From NCBI GenBank assembly GCA_015063805.1, contig SVTK01000002.1, positions 108,644 through 172,643 on the forward strand: a stretch of DNA of 64,000 bases, in the 5' to 3' direction. Within the stretch, counting starts at the first letter, position 1, and every line of letters starts with the position of its first letter. The notes beneath the pieces are model-generated. The model was given only the letters and a program-made list of their open reading frames with translations, was not told the origin of the DNA and did not search any database. Source of the DNA: Oscillospiraceae bacterium. GTDB taxonomy: Bacteria > Bacillota > Clostridia > Oscillospirales > CAG-272. Made by a program: the position numbers and the translations under genes. Shown here piece by piece: positions 7,842 to 16,466 of the stretch.

Positions 7842-9071
7842 TTATTCAAGCATACTGTTTCGGGTACGCAGGGTTTCTTCATCAATATAGACCCCCTTCT
7901 CCAACAGGTGGGCAATGGTCTGCTCCGCTTCGCGCCGCACAAATCGACGCAGATGAGCCAAACACTCCTCCATTGTCATCGAGGCGGGATCGGCGGCCCA
8001 AAAATCACGGGCCAGGGCCTGACAGGCGTTGTGCCTGCGGCCGGGCTCGATATAGTCGGCCAGGTAGATGATCTGCGCCTCCACCGACATTTCCGCCCCT
8101 CCCGTGGTATGGCGGCGGACCGCATCCACCACGATAGGATCGGCAAATTCGGCATAGGCGGGGTCGCTTTCGATCATAGCCGCGGCAGAAAGCGCATGAA
8201 GCGTGGGGGTTTCTGCACAGCTACCTACCATTATAGCAGATTTTCCAAGAATTTTCAACTGTTTTTCGCAGGAATATTCTTTTGTTGCATCGTGCAGGAG
8301 GGCGGCAGCCCGAAGGAGGCAGAGCGACTGCGGCGCACACAGAGCACCGATCCGCAGGGCAGTCTGCTCAACACCGAGGGTGTGGGCATACCGGGCGGGG
8401 GACATGGTTTCCTTCAGGTGATCCCGCAGACGGTTCAGGGATGCCGGGGTGATGTTCCCCGCCTGAGGCCATGCATACAGGTTATTTTCTTCGATATAGG
8501 CAGAAACTGTTTCGGGCAGGTAGGCCGATAAATCCCCCCCCGCCGAGGCAATGCCCCGCAGCTCAGTGGAGGAAAGCACCACTACCCGTTCATCCATTAG
8601 ACGGATCTTCGCCCCAAAATGTTCCCGATACAGCGAAATTTTCTCCTCAATCTCCCCTGCTCTCGCCGCATCCAGCTCTCGGCGGACGCAGACGATCTCG
8701 GCCATGGCAAAGATGTCCTCCGCACGGTACCAGTGGTCAAGGGTCAGAAACATATCAGTTCCCACCAACAGCACCAGCTGCCGATCGGGGGCAGAGAAAT
8801 GCTCAAGGGTCAGCACCGTATAACTTTTCCCCAGCTGTGTCATCTCCCAGTCCGACACCTGGGTGCGGGGGAGATCGGCAAAGGCAAGGCGGGTCATAGC
8901 CAGACGGTGTTCGGGGGACTCATGAGCGTCAAGGGTCTTGTGGGGGGGAACCCCCGCGGGGAGAACCAAAAGACGATCCACCTCTGCCTGCTCCAGGAGC
9001 AGGCGTGCGGCGGAAAGATGGCCGTTGTGGGGGGGCGAGAAGCTCCCCCCATAAATGCCGATGCGCTCCAT
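7842..9071 (-). CDS. nadD: Fused nicotinate-nucleotide adenylyltransferase (NadD) and YqeK HD phosphohydrolase
   Basis: A single uninterrupted frame of 409 residues joins two proteins that are usually separate neighbours. Residues 1 to about 195 are NadD: GGSFSPPHNGHL near the start is the nucleotidyl-transferase HxGH motif and LSSTELRG near residue 165 is the second signature. NadD makes the dinucleotide in NAD synthesis. Residues about 205-409 are an HD-domain protein of the YqeK type: RYAHTLGVEQTA, LLHDATKEYS and IIYLADYIEPGR. YqeK proteins have been shown to hydrolyse diadenosine tetraphosphate symmetrically. No stop or internal ribosome site separates the halves. Typical single genes are about 200 residues each. 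Confidence 0.95.
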   Translation of the reverse strand: MERIGIYGGSFSPPHNGHLSAARLLLEQAEVDRLLVLPAGVPPHKTLDAHESPEHRLAMTRLAFADLPRTQVSDWEMTQLGKSYTVLTLEHFSAPDRQLVLLVGTDMFLTLDHWYRAEDIFAMAEIVCVRRELDAARAGEIEEKISLYREHFGAKIRLMDERVVVLSSTELRGIASAGGDLSAYLPETVSAYIEENNLYAWPQAGNITPASLNRLRDHLKETMSPARYAHTLGVEQTALRIGALCAPQSLCLLRAAALLHDATKEYSCEKQLKILGKSAIMVGSCAETPTLHALSAAAMIESDPAYAEFADPIVVDAVRRHTTGGAEMSVEAQIIYLADYIEPGRRHNACQALARDFWAADPASMTMEECLAHLRRFVRREAEQTIAHLLEKGVYIDEETLRTRNSMLE

Positions 9072-9074
9072 CCG

Positions 9075-9368
9075 TTATCTGACCAGCTCGATGCGCTTGT
9101 GCTTCTCCGACTCGCGGTAGAGCACGAAGCGGGTACCGATGACGGCCACCACATCGGCACCGGTGGCTTCTGCCAGGGTGTCGGCGGCCTCTCTGGGGGT
9201 ATAGTCGCTGTTCTCCAGAACGCGGAGCTTGATCAGTTCCCGAGCCTCCAGGGCATCGGAAACGGTGGTAATCAGGTTTTCGGTAACGCCGCCCTTGCCC
9301 ACCTGCATGATGGTGTCAATGGGATTGGCCAGTGCACGGAGCTGTGCGCGTTGCTTGCTTGTCAACAT
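9075..9368 (-). CDS. yhbY: YhbY family ribosome-associated RNA-binding protein
   Basis: 97 residues starting MLTSKQRAQLRALANPIDTIMQVGKGGVTENLI, the CRS1-YhbY domain with its GKGG loop. Family members bind pre-50S ribosomal particles. The gene is preceded by AAAGGAC and lies 3 bases upstream of the nadD-yqeK start, so the two are very likely cotranscribed. Confidence 0.95.
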   Translation of the reverse strand: MLTSKQRAQLRALANPIDTIMQVGKGGVTENLITTVSDALEARELIKLRVLENSDYTPREAADTLAEATGADVVAVIGTRFVLYRESEKHKRIELVR

Positions 9369-9378
9369 AGTATGTCCT

Positions 9379-9999
9379 TTATTTCGTTGTTTTTTTCAGA
9401 TATTTTTCGGCCCGATCGGCAAATCGGGGGGCAAAGGCCTCCAGGGCGCGGGCACGGTGGGAAACGCGATTCTTCTCTTCCCCGCTCAACTGGGCAAAGG
9501 TCTTGTCCAGGGGCGCATAGAAGAAGAGCGGGTCATAGCCGAAGCCACCTTCGCCGCGCGCTTCGGTGAGGATTTCACCGGAACAGCGGCCCAGGCAGGT
9601 GAAAGACTCACCGTCGGGGAACACGCAGGCCATGGCACAGACGAAAGCGGCGGTGCGAGGGGCATCGGGGCGGGCGGCCAGCTCACGCAGGAGCTTGGCA
9701 TTGTTGGCGGCATCGTCCCCGTGCTCGCCGGCATACCGTGCCGAGTAAACACCGGGGGCACCGTCCAGAGCATCCACCGTCAGACCCGAATCGTCGGCGA
9801 TGCCGATATATCCCAGCCGTGCGGCGGCGCGTGCCTTGATGAGAGCATTTTCCTCAAAGGTATCCCCATCCTCGGGGATGTCGTCGGGGAGCCCCGCCTC
9901 CCCTGCGGAAAGCAGGATCAGATCGGGACATACGCGGGTGAGAATATCCCGCAGCTCGGCAATTTTCTTGCGGTTGTGAGAAACAAGTACGGCTTGCAT
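9379..9999 (-). CDS. rdgB: RdgB/HAM1 family non-canonical purine NTP pyrophosphatase
   Basis: 206 residues from ATG at 9999 with AAAGG 6 bases upstream (the track start is two codons earlier). The sequence contains SHNRKKIAELRDIL, the family's N-terminal substrate loop, GIADDSGLTVDAL with the catalytic acidic residues, GEGGFGYDPLFF and a C-terminal SHRARAL. It hydrolyses dITP, XTP and similar damaged nucleotides to keep them out of DNA. It lies between ftsY and yhbY in one transcription direction. Confidence 0.96.
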   Translation of the reverse strand: MQAVLVSHNRKKIAELRDILTRVCPDLILLSAGEAGLPDDIPEDGDTFEENALIKARAAARLGYIGIADDSGLTVDALDGAPGVYSARYAGEHGDDAANNAKLLRELAARPDAPRTAAFVCAMACVFPDGESFTCLGRCSGEILTEARGEGGFGYDPLFFYAPLDKTFAQLSGEEKNRVSHRARALEAFAPRFADRAEKYLKKTTK

Positions 10000-10033
10000 A
10001 AACATCCTTTCGGTCAGGCGACCATGTCAGAAA

Positions 10034-10939
10034 TCAGTTGAAGAGGGCATCCACAAACTCGGCGGCATTGAAGGGCTGAAGATCGTCGATCTTCTCGCCG
10101 ACACCGATGAATTTCACGGGAATCCCCAGCTCCTTCTTAATGGCAAAGACGATGCCGCCCTTGGCGGTGCCGTCCATCTTATTGAGAGTAAGGCCGGTGA
10201 TGTTGGCGGCCTGCTTGAATTCCTTGGCCTGCATAATGGCGTTCTGTCCCGTGGTGGCGTCCAGAACCAGCAGGGTCTCACGGGAGACACCGGGCAGCTC
10301 ACGGTCAATAACGCGGTTGATCTTGGCCAGTTCGTCCATGAGGTTCTTCTTGTTGTGCAGGCGGCCCGCTGTATCTACGATCAGCACATCGCTGTTGTGG
10401 GAACGGGAATAGCCGATAGCGTCATAAACCACAGCCGCGGGGTCAGATCCCTCGCTCTGTTTGATCAGGGGTACGTCGGCCCGCTCGCACCAAACGGCCA
10501 GCTGGTCAATGGCGGCGGCGCGGAAGGTATCGGCGGCGGCAACCGCCACCGTCTTTCCCTGCTCCTTCAGCCGTGCGGCCATCTTGCCGATGGAGGTGGT
10601 CTTTCCCGCACCGTTGACGCCGATCACCAGCACCACCGCAGGGGCGTTATCCAGGCAAAGGGGCTCCCCTTCGCCGATCATGCCGCAGAGGATCTCGTGT
10701 AATGCCGCCATGGCAGCATCCCGCTCGGTAAGCCGCTCAGTTTTGATGCGCTCACGCAGTGCGTCAATAATCTCCTCGGTTGCGGTTGCACCCACATCGG
10801 CGCAGATGAGCACCTCCTCCAGCTCCTCCAGCATATCCTCGTCCACCCGGACGAAGGCGCTGAAAACCTGGTTGATCTGCCCCACAAAGGCGTTTTTGGT
10901 CTTGGCAAGACCCGCCTTGAGTTTATCCAAAAATGCCAT
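10034..10939 (-). CDS. ftsY: Signal recognition particle receptor FtsY
   Basis: 301 residues: a short N domain (about 1-85) and the SRP GTPase NG domain with G1 GVNGAGKTTSIGKMA, DTFRAAAIDQL, DTAGRLHNKKNLMDE, and LNKMDGTAKGG. It lacks the long acidic A domain of enterobacterial FtsY, which is normal in Firmicutes. It receives ribosome-nascent chain complexes from SRP at the membrane. Its start overlaps the smc stop by 17 bases, the conserved smc-ftsY order. Confidence 0.98.
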   Translation of the reverse strand: MAFLDKLKAGLAKTKNAFVGQINQVFSAFVRVDEDMLEELEEVLICADVGATATEEIIDALRERIKTERLTERDAAMAALHEILCGMIGEGEPLCLDNAPAVVLVIGVNGAGKTTSIGKMAARLKEQGKTVAVAAADTFRAAAIDQLAVWCERADVPLIKQSEGSDPAAVVYDAIGYSRSHNSDVLIVDTAGRLHNKKNLMDELAKINRVIDRELPGVSRETLLVLDATTGQNAIMQAKEFKQAANITGLTLNKMDGTAKGGIVFAIKKELGIPVKFIGVGEKIDDLQPFNAAEFVDALFN

Positions 10940-13900
10940 CCCAGTCTTCTCCTTTTTTCTCGATATCGTCGATATTCAGCGTCAGCACCCGAGAAATTCC
11001 CCGCTCGGGCATGGTCACGCCGTACAGACAGTCAGCCACCTCCATGGTACCGCGGCGGTGAGTGATGAGAATGAACTGCGTCTCTCCATTGTAACGCTTG
11101 ATGTACTCGGCCAGACGGGCCACGTTAACCTCGTCCAGGGCGGCCTCGATCTCGTCCAGAATGCAGAAGGGGGTGGGATTCACCTGCAGAATGGCAAAGA
11201 AGAGGGCAACGCCGATGAAGGACTGTTCACCGCCCGACAGCTGCATCAGATTCTTGATGACCTTGCCGGGAGGTGCAGCCTTGATCTCAATGCCCGAGGT
11301 CAGAGGATCCTCGGGATCGGTAAGCTCAAGGGATGCGCTTCCGCCGCCGAAGAGCTCGGCAAAGACGCGGTTGAAGTTGCGGTTGATGGCCTCAAAGGCC
11401 GCCAGGAATGCGGTGCGCATCTCGATCTCCAGCCGTGCGATCACGGCTTCGAGATCGGCCTTGGCATCCCGCAGGTCGTTCAGCTGGCCCGAGAGGTAAT
11501 CGTAACGGGACTTCACCTCGGCGTACTCCTCGATGGCCCCCACATTCACGCTGCCCAGGGCACGGAGCTTGTTGCGGCACTCGGTCTGCACCTGCACCAC
11601 GGCGGTGCGGTTCTCCTCGGTGACGGGGGGATAGCCCAGCTCCACCGCTTCCACACGGGTGAGCTCGTAGTCATCCCACAGGCGGGATGCCAGCTTATCC
11701 TGGTCGGTGCGAAGCCCTGCCAGCTTATTTTCGTTCTTGGTGTGCTCCCGCACCACCAGTTCCTTGCGGTTGTTCTGATCCCGCAGGCGGATACGCAGGT
11801 CATTCAGCTGCTGCTCAAAGGCCATGCCGCCTGCTTCCACCTCGGTGCGACGAGCGTTCAGCTCACGCAGACGGGTCTCGCCCACCTCAGCTTCAGCGCG
11901 GTTGGCGGCAATGGCTGCCTCGGTCTCCTGCAAGGATGTCTTGAGGTTTTCCACACGCGTCAGCGCTTCGGTCTGTGCGGACTTCAGCGTGAGGATGCGG
12001 TCATCTACTGCATTCCGCAGGGTCTCAGCGGTTTCAATATCCTTCTCGATCTCACTGATACGGATGAAGCAGGCGGTAATCTGCTCGCCCAGGGCATTCA
12101 CCTCATCATCGGCGGCATTGCGCTCGATCTCCCGATCGGCGCGGAAGGCCGACAGTTCGGCAGCGCGGGTCTCCAACTCGGTCAAGGCGCGCTTCAGCTG
12201 GGCGATCTCCTCGTCATAGCGGCGGCGCAGCTCGCCCTGCTGCTCGAAATCGGCGTAGATCTTGTCAATGAGGGTCTGGTTTGCATCCAACTTGGCCTTA
12301 AGCTGATCCAGACGGGTCTGCTCGGCCGAAGCCATGGTGCCAATGAGGCGGCGGCGCTCGGCCAGGTCATCCCGCTCGCGGCCGACAGCGGCAATTTTTT
12401 CATCCAGGCGGCGGAGCGCAGCCTGGGCCGCCTTCACTTCCTCGGCGGTCTTATTCTGCTCACGGGTGAGGTTCTCGATCTCGCTGGCGCGGCTGAGAAT
12501 GCCGCTGTCACGCTTGGCCGAACCGCCGGTAAAGGAACCGCCCACATTGATCTGCTGGCCGTCCAGGGTAACGGCTCGAACGCGGTAACGGGAGGCCTTG
12601 GCCATCACCGTAGCGTGGTCGATGGTGTCAAAGATCACGGTCCGCCCAAGCAGGGAGGACAGCACCCCGCGGTAGCGATCGTCAGCCCCCACCAGGGCGT
12701 CGGCGGTGCCGAGATATCCCTCAAACTCGGCGGCTCGGCGAAGCTCGTCGGTCACGGCGGAGGGTCGCATGGAGGTGATGGGATAGAAGGTGGCACGGCC
12801 GGCGTTGCCCCGTTTAAGGGCATAGATAGCGGCCTTGGCAGTTTCCTCATCCTCCACCACAATATTCTGCAGATTCGCGCCAAGCGCGGTCTCAATGGCG
12901 GTGATATAACGGGGCTCCACCGAGATCAGCTGGGACAGCGGGCCGTAGATCTTCCCGCATCTTCCCCCGCCTGCTGTGGTGATCTTTCCCTGCTCGTACT
13001 GCCCCATAACATAGCGGACACTGCCCGAGTAGCCCTCAAAGTGCTCCTCCATCCGGCGCAGGGTGTCGGCCCGCTGTGCCAGGGTGTCGTGACGGAGCCT
13101 GAGCTGATTGCTCCGCTCCAGGGCTTCCCGACGTTCACCTGTCAGGGCAGCAGAAGCAGACTCGCGATCAGCCAGATCCCGATCCAGCCCGGCTACAGCT
13201 TCTCCGTATTCCTCCACCGCGGATTTAGCAGCATCACACTGCTCCCGCAGAGTGGCAGAGGTCTGTTCCAGAGAGCTGAGGTCGCCCTGCATGGTTTCGC
13301 TCTTGTCCCGGTCAGCGGCGCGGGTGTTTTCCAGCACCGACAGCTGGACCTTCAGGTTCATCTGCTCCGACTCCACGCCGTGGAGGTCCTCCAGGGCACG
13401 GTCAAGAATGGCGGCAAGCCCATCCCGACGTTCTGCGGCGACTGCCTGCTTTCCGTTGAGTTCATCCTGTTCCGCCCGGGCAGAAGTGAGCGTATCGGTC
13501 AACTCGGCAATGCGGGCGGTATGGGTCTCGCGATTCTTCTCCTCAGCGGCAATGGCCACCTCAGAGGACGCAGCAGAGCTTTCCGCCGCCAAAATCAACT
13601 CGCCGGCGTGGAGCCGATCGTTCTCGGCCACGCGGAGGGCGGCATCCAGCTCATGGTTGGCATTGGTCTGCTCACGAATCTCACGCAGCAGCTGCTCGGA
13701 GGTCAGCTTGTTGGACTGGGCGGCCTCGTAAAGCTTTTCATTCTGTGCCTCCAGGGATGCGATGGTATCCTCCACCGTCTGCAGTTCAAGGCCTGAACGG
13801 CTGACCAGCCCCTCGGCTTCAGCCACCTCGGCGCGCATCCGCTCGGTGTCATAGAGCCACAGGGAAACGTCGGCGCGCTTCTTCTCCTCGTAGAGATCCA

Positions 13901-14549
13901 GGTATTTTCGCGCGCGGGCTGCTTCCTTTTCCAGGGGGCCCACACGTCCCTCCAACTCCGAGAGAATGTCGTTGACACGGAGCATATTGTCCTCGGTGGA
14001 AGCCAGGCGGCGCTCAGCCTCCGACTTTTTGAAGCGGAAGCGGGCAATCCCCGAAGCATCCTCAAAAATCCCGCGGCGTTCATCGCTCTTGCGGGAGATC
14101 ATTTCGGCAATTTTGCCCTGCCCGATGATGGAATAGCCGTCACGGCCGATACCGGTGTTCATGAACAGCTCGTAGATGTCACGCAGGCGGCAGGGCTTGC
14201 GGTTGATGAAATACTCACTCTCCCCTGCGCGGTAGTAGCGGCGGGTAACCGTTACCTCATCGTAGGGGCTCTCCAGCCGGCCTTCGCCGGTGTTATCAAA
14301 GGTCACCGATACCTCGGCAAAACCCATGGGACGGCGGCCGTCGGCGCCGCTGAAGATCACGTCCTCCATTTTAGTGCTGCGGATGCTCTTGGACGAGATC
14401 TCGCCCAGCACCCAGCGCATGGCGTCAGAAAGATTGGACTTACCGCTGCCGTTAGGACCTACAATGACCGTGGAGCCCTGCTCAAAGGTCAGGACAGTTT
14501 TATCGGGAAAGGACTTGAAGCCATGTAATTCAAGGGATTTCAGATACAA
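10923..14549 (-). CDS. smc: Chromosome segregation ATPase SMC
   Basis: 1208 residues. The N-terminal head has Walker A GPNGSGKSNLSDAMRW near residue 32; two long coiled coils (about 165-500 and 660-1000) flank a hinge near 510-650 with the GGR/GG glycine turns; the C-terminal head has the signature LSGGEQSF and Walker B FCILDEIEAALDE. SMC works with ScpA and ScpB, both encoded at 30.7-32.3 kb in this window. The start overlaps the end of the radical SAM gene by 10 bases. Confidence 0.98.
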   Translation of the reverse strand: MYLKSLELHGFKSFPDKTVLTFEQGSTVIVGPNGSGKSNLSDAMRWVLGEISSKSIRSTKMEDVIFSGADGRRPMGFAEVSVTFDNTGEGRLESPYDEVTVTRRYYRAGESEYFINRKPCRLRDIYELFMNTGIGRDGYSIIGQGKIAEMISRKSDERRGIFEDASGIARFRFKKSEAERRLASTEDNMLRVNDILSELEGRVGPLEKEAARARKYLDLYEEKKRADVSLWLYDTERMRAEVAEAEGLVSRSGLELQTVEDTIASLEAQNEKLYEAAQSNKLTSEQLLREIREQTNANHELDAALRVAENDRLHAGELILAAESSAASSEVAIAAEEKNRETHTARIAELTDTLTSARAEQDELNGKQAVAAERRDGLAAILDRALEDLHGVESEQMNLKVQLSVLENTRAADRDKSETMQGDLSSLEQTSATLREQCDAAKSAVEEYGEAVAGLDRDLADRESASAALTGERREALERSNQLRLRHDTLAQRADTLRRMEEHFEGYSGSVRYVMGQYEQGKITTAGGGRCGKIYGPLSQLISVEPRYITAIETALGANLQNIVVEDEETAKAAIYALKRGNAGRATFYPITSMRPSAVTDELRRAAEFEGYLGTADALVGADDRYRGVLSSLLGRTVIFDTIDHATVMAKASRYRVRAVTLDGQQINVGGSFTGGSAKRDSGILSRASEIENLTREQNKTAEEVKAAQAALRRLDEKIAAVGRERDDLAERRRLIGTMASAEQTRLDQLKAKLDANQTLIDKIYADFEQQGELRRRYDEEIAQLKRALTELETRAAELSAFRADREIERNAADDEVNALGEQITACFIRISEIEKDIETAETLRNAVDDRILTLKSAQTEALTRVENLKTSLQETEAAIAANRAEAEVGETRLRELNARRTEVEAGGMAFEQQLNDLRIRLRDQNNRKELVVREHTKNENKLAGLRTDQDKLASRLWDDYELTRVEAVELGYPPVTEENRTAVVQVQTECRNKLRALGSVNVGAIEEYAEVKSRYDYLSGQLNDLRDAKADLEAVIARLEIEMRTAFLAAFEAINRNFNRVFAELFGGGSASLELTDPEDPLTSGIEIKAAPPGKVIKNLMQLSGGEQSFIGVALFFAILQVNPTPFCILDEIEAALDEVNVARLAEYIKRYNGETQFILITHRRGTMEVADCLYGVTMPERGISRVLTLNIDDIEKKGEDWDGIFG

Positions 14550-15589
14550 GGGTCGCGCTCCTCCTCTCTTGGATGTACTATCTTTATATTATACCCCAAA
14601 AGTTTGTCGATTTCAATAACTTTTATCTTTTTCAGGGAAAATTCTCGGCATAAACGGGTCAGATTCCGCTTTTTCTGCCCCACCATAGCCGAAGTGCGCC
14701 CCCGTGGAACGGCAAGCGTCACGATCCCGTCCGGGAAAGGATGATCGGTCAGCAGTTCCCTGCCCCGCCGGAAGAAGCATTCCCCCATGGCCAGCTCACC
14801 GAAAGCGGGATGATGGGGACCGGCAATCACGGTGTCGGCGCGCAATCCTTCGGTCTCCTGCAGGCCGACCCGTAGCACCTCCACTCCCGCCGCATCAAAG
14901 AGCGACAGCAGATCGGCGGTGCGTTCCACAGCGTCCTCCAAAGACAGCGGGCAGTATGTCCCCGCCTCCTGCATTTGCGCCAGCCGGGTCCCCCGCAGCA
15001 CAAGGGTGGGGTAGATCCGAGCCGATGTGACTCTGGCCTCGATCAACCCTCTCGCGGTGGCAAGCTCGTCCTCAGCAGTGGCACCGGGAAGGCCCAACAT
15101 CATCTGCCCCGTCACCCCGTATCCCGCGGCACGAAGCCGTGCAATGGCATCCATGGCATCAACGGCGCTATGCCCCCGACAACAGGCAGACAGGACACGG
15201 TCAGACAGGCTCTGCACCCCCAGCTCCACCGTTTTCACGGGGTAGCGGGCAAGGCGGCGGAGCACATCATCCCCCAAATAATCAGGACGTGTAGAAAAAC
15301 GGATGCCCGACACCCGCCCTGCCGTCGTGTACTCGGCGGCAAGTGCCAGCAGAGCCTCCATCAGTTCGGGATCGATCCCGGTGAAGGAGCCGCCGAAGTA
15401 GGCGATCTCACATTGGGTATCGGGGGAAAGGGTAGTCAGCGCCTGCTCCACTGTCTCCCGCGCTCCTGCGACAAGCGCGGCGGAATCTTCCTCGCCGGCA
15501 AACCCCGAGATCAGGTGCTGATCGCAGAAAACGCAGGCATTCGGGCAGCCCCGATGGGGAATAAACACCGGAATATTGGCATATCGCAC
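14540..15589 (-). CDS. Elp3-like radical SAM protein
   Basis: 349 residues with the radical SAM cluster CPNACVFC (C-x3-C-x2-C) at residues 15-22, followed by FGGSFTGID and a TIM-barrel-like core. It resembles the Elp3-type radical SAM family (COG1243) that is regularly found between rnc and smc in Clostridia, but it has no recognisable acetyltransferase domain at its C-terminus. The C-terminal 40 residues are basic (GQKKRNLTRLC...). Substrate unknown; tRNA is a guess from the family. It overlaps the smc start. Confidence 0.82.
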   Translation of the reverse strand: MRYANIPVFIPHRGCPNACVFCDQHLISGFAGEEDSAALVAGARETVEQALTTLSPDTQCEIAYFGGSFTGIDPELMEALLALAAEYTTAGRVSGIRFSTRPDYLGDDVLRRLARYPVKTVELGVQSLSDRVLSACCRGHSAVDAMDAIARLRAAGYGVTGQMMLGLPGATAEDELATARGLIEARVTSARIYPTLVLRGTRLAQMQEAGTYCPLSLEDAVERTADLLSLFDAAGVEVLRVGLQETEGLRADTVIAGPHHPAFGELAMGECFFRRGRELLTDHPFPDGIVTLAVPRGRTSAMVGQKKRNLTRLCREFSLKKIKVIEIDKLLGYNIKIVHPREEERDPCI

Positions 15590-15625
15590 CCAAGACTCCC
15601 CCTTCCCTTCACTGTTTTATTTCCG

Positions 15626-15689
15626 GGTAAAAAACGACCCAATCCCACCGAAACAAGGTCGGCTCAGCCGACATCATTTCGGTGGGATT
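15626..15689 (-). terminator. Nested-hairpin terminator after rnc
   Basis: AATCCCACCGAAA (15641-15653) pairs with TTTCGGTGGGATT (15677-15689), a 13-bp perfect stem whose loop itself carries GTCGGCT-AGCCGAC. On the minus strand the stem is followed by GGGTCGTTTTTTACCC, giving a six-T run. It begins 4 bases after the rnc stop. It could instead be a partial terminator, since smc and ftsY follow in the same direction. Confidence 0.7.
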
Positions 15690-15692
15690 CGA

Positions 15693-16466
15693 TTACGCTT
15701 CTGTCTTTTGTTCGCCAAAGAGCACCAGGGCTTCCTTGGCAGCTTTCTGCTCTGCCTCGCGCTTGGAGCCACCCTCACCGCGTCCGATGACGTTGCTGTT
15801 GAGCCGGGCTTCCACCACGAAGGACTTCAGATGGTCGGGGCCGTGCTCGGCCACCGTAACGTACTCCAGGATCTCCCCCTCCACCTGCTGAATGATCTGC
15901 TGCAGAAGGGTCTTGTAGTCCTGGATATGGCCGTCCATGGCGGCAAGCTCGTCCATGAGATGGGGCAGAAGGAAACGGCCGACCGTCTTCTTTCCGGTGC
16001 TTCCCGCATCCAGATACATGGCCGCCAGCAGGGCCTCAAAGGCATCGGCCAGGATGGATTTTCTCGTCCGGCCCTGGTTTTTCTCTTCCCCGCGGCCCAG
16101 CCGCAGATAATCCCCCAAGCCGATCCGCGCCGCATAGCCCGACAGGGCACGCTCACAGACGATCTCAGCCCGCATCCGGGTCAGATCTCCCTCGGGACGC
16201 TGGGTATAGTGGGAAAACAGATACTCGCTGGCAATGATGGAGAGCACCGAGTCACCCAAAAACTCCAGCCGCTCATTGCAGCGGAGGGTGACACCTCTCC
16301 CCTTCATCTCGTTGGAATAGGAGGAATGGGTCATGGCCTCCTCCAGAAGTCCCCGTTCGCGGAAGGTGTAGCCGATCCTCGCCTCCAGCTGTTCAAGGGG
16401 ATGGGACAGGCTGTCCTGGGAGACAGCGGGCTGTTTTTTCTTCTTCGCCGACTGCTTATCCGCCAT
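15693..16466 (-). CDS. rnc: Ribonuclease III
   Basis: 257 residues from ATG at 16466, which follows CAGGAGGAGG; the track start at 16526 is too early. The nine-residue RNase III signature ERLEFLGDSVL is present, followed by catalytic acidic residues in DAFEALLAAMYLD, and a C-terminal double-stranded RNA-binding domain ends with GGSKREAEQKAAKEAL. The N-terminus has a lysine-rich 25-residue head. It cleaves double-stranded RNA in rRNA and mRNA processing. The start overlaps plsX by 11 bases; no acpP gene lies between plsX and rnc, unlike in many Firmicutes. Confidence 0.97.
   Translation of the reverse strand: MADKQSAKKKKQPAVSQDSLSHPLEQLEARIGYTFRERGLLEEAMTHSSYSNEMKGRGVTLRCNERLEFLGDSVLSIIASEYLFSHYTQRPEGDLTRMRAEIVCERALSGYAARIGLGDYLRLGRGEEKNQGRTRKSILADAFEALLAAMYLDAGSTGKKTVGRFLLPHLMDELAAMDGHIQDYKTLLQQIIQQVEGEILEYVTVAEHGPDHLKSFVVEARLNSNVIGRGEGGSKREAEQKAAKEALVLFGEQKTEA

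Noticed and set aside
10461-13796. 1111-residue plus-strand ORF
   Set aside because: It is exactly antisense to smc, has no ribosome site and no family features; it results from high GC and the third-position bias of smc.
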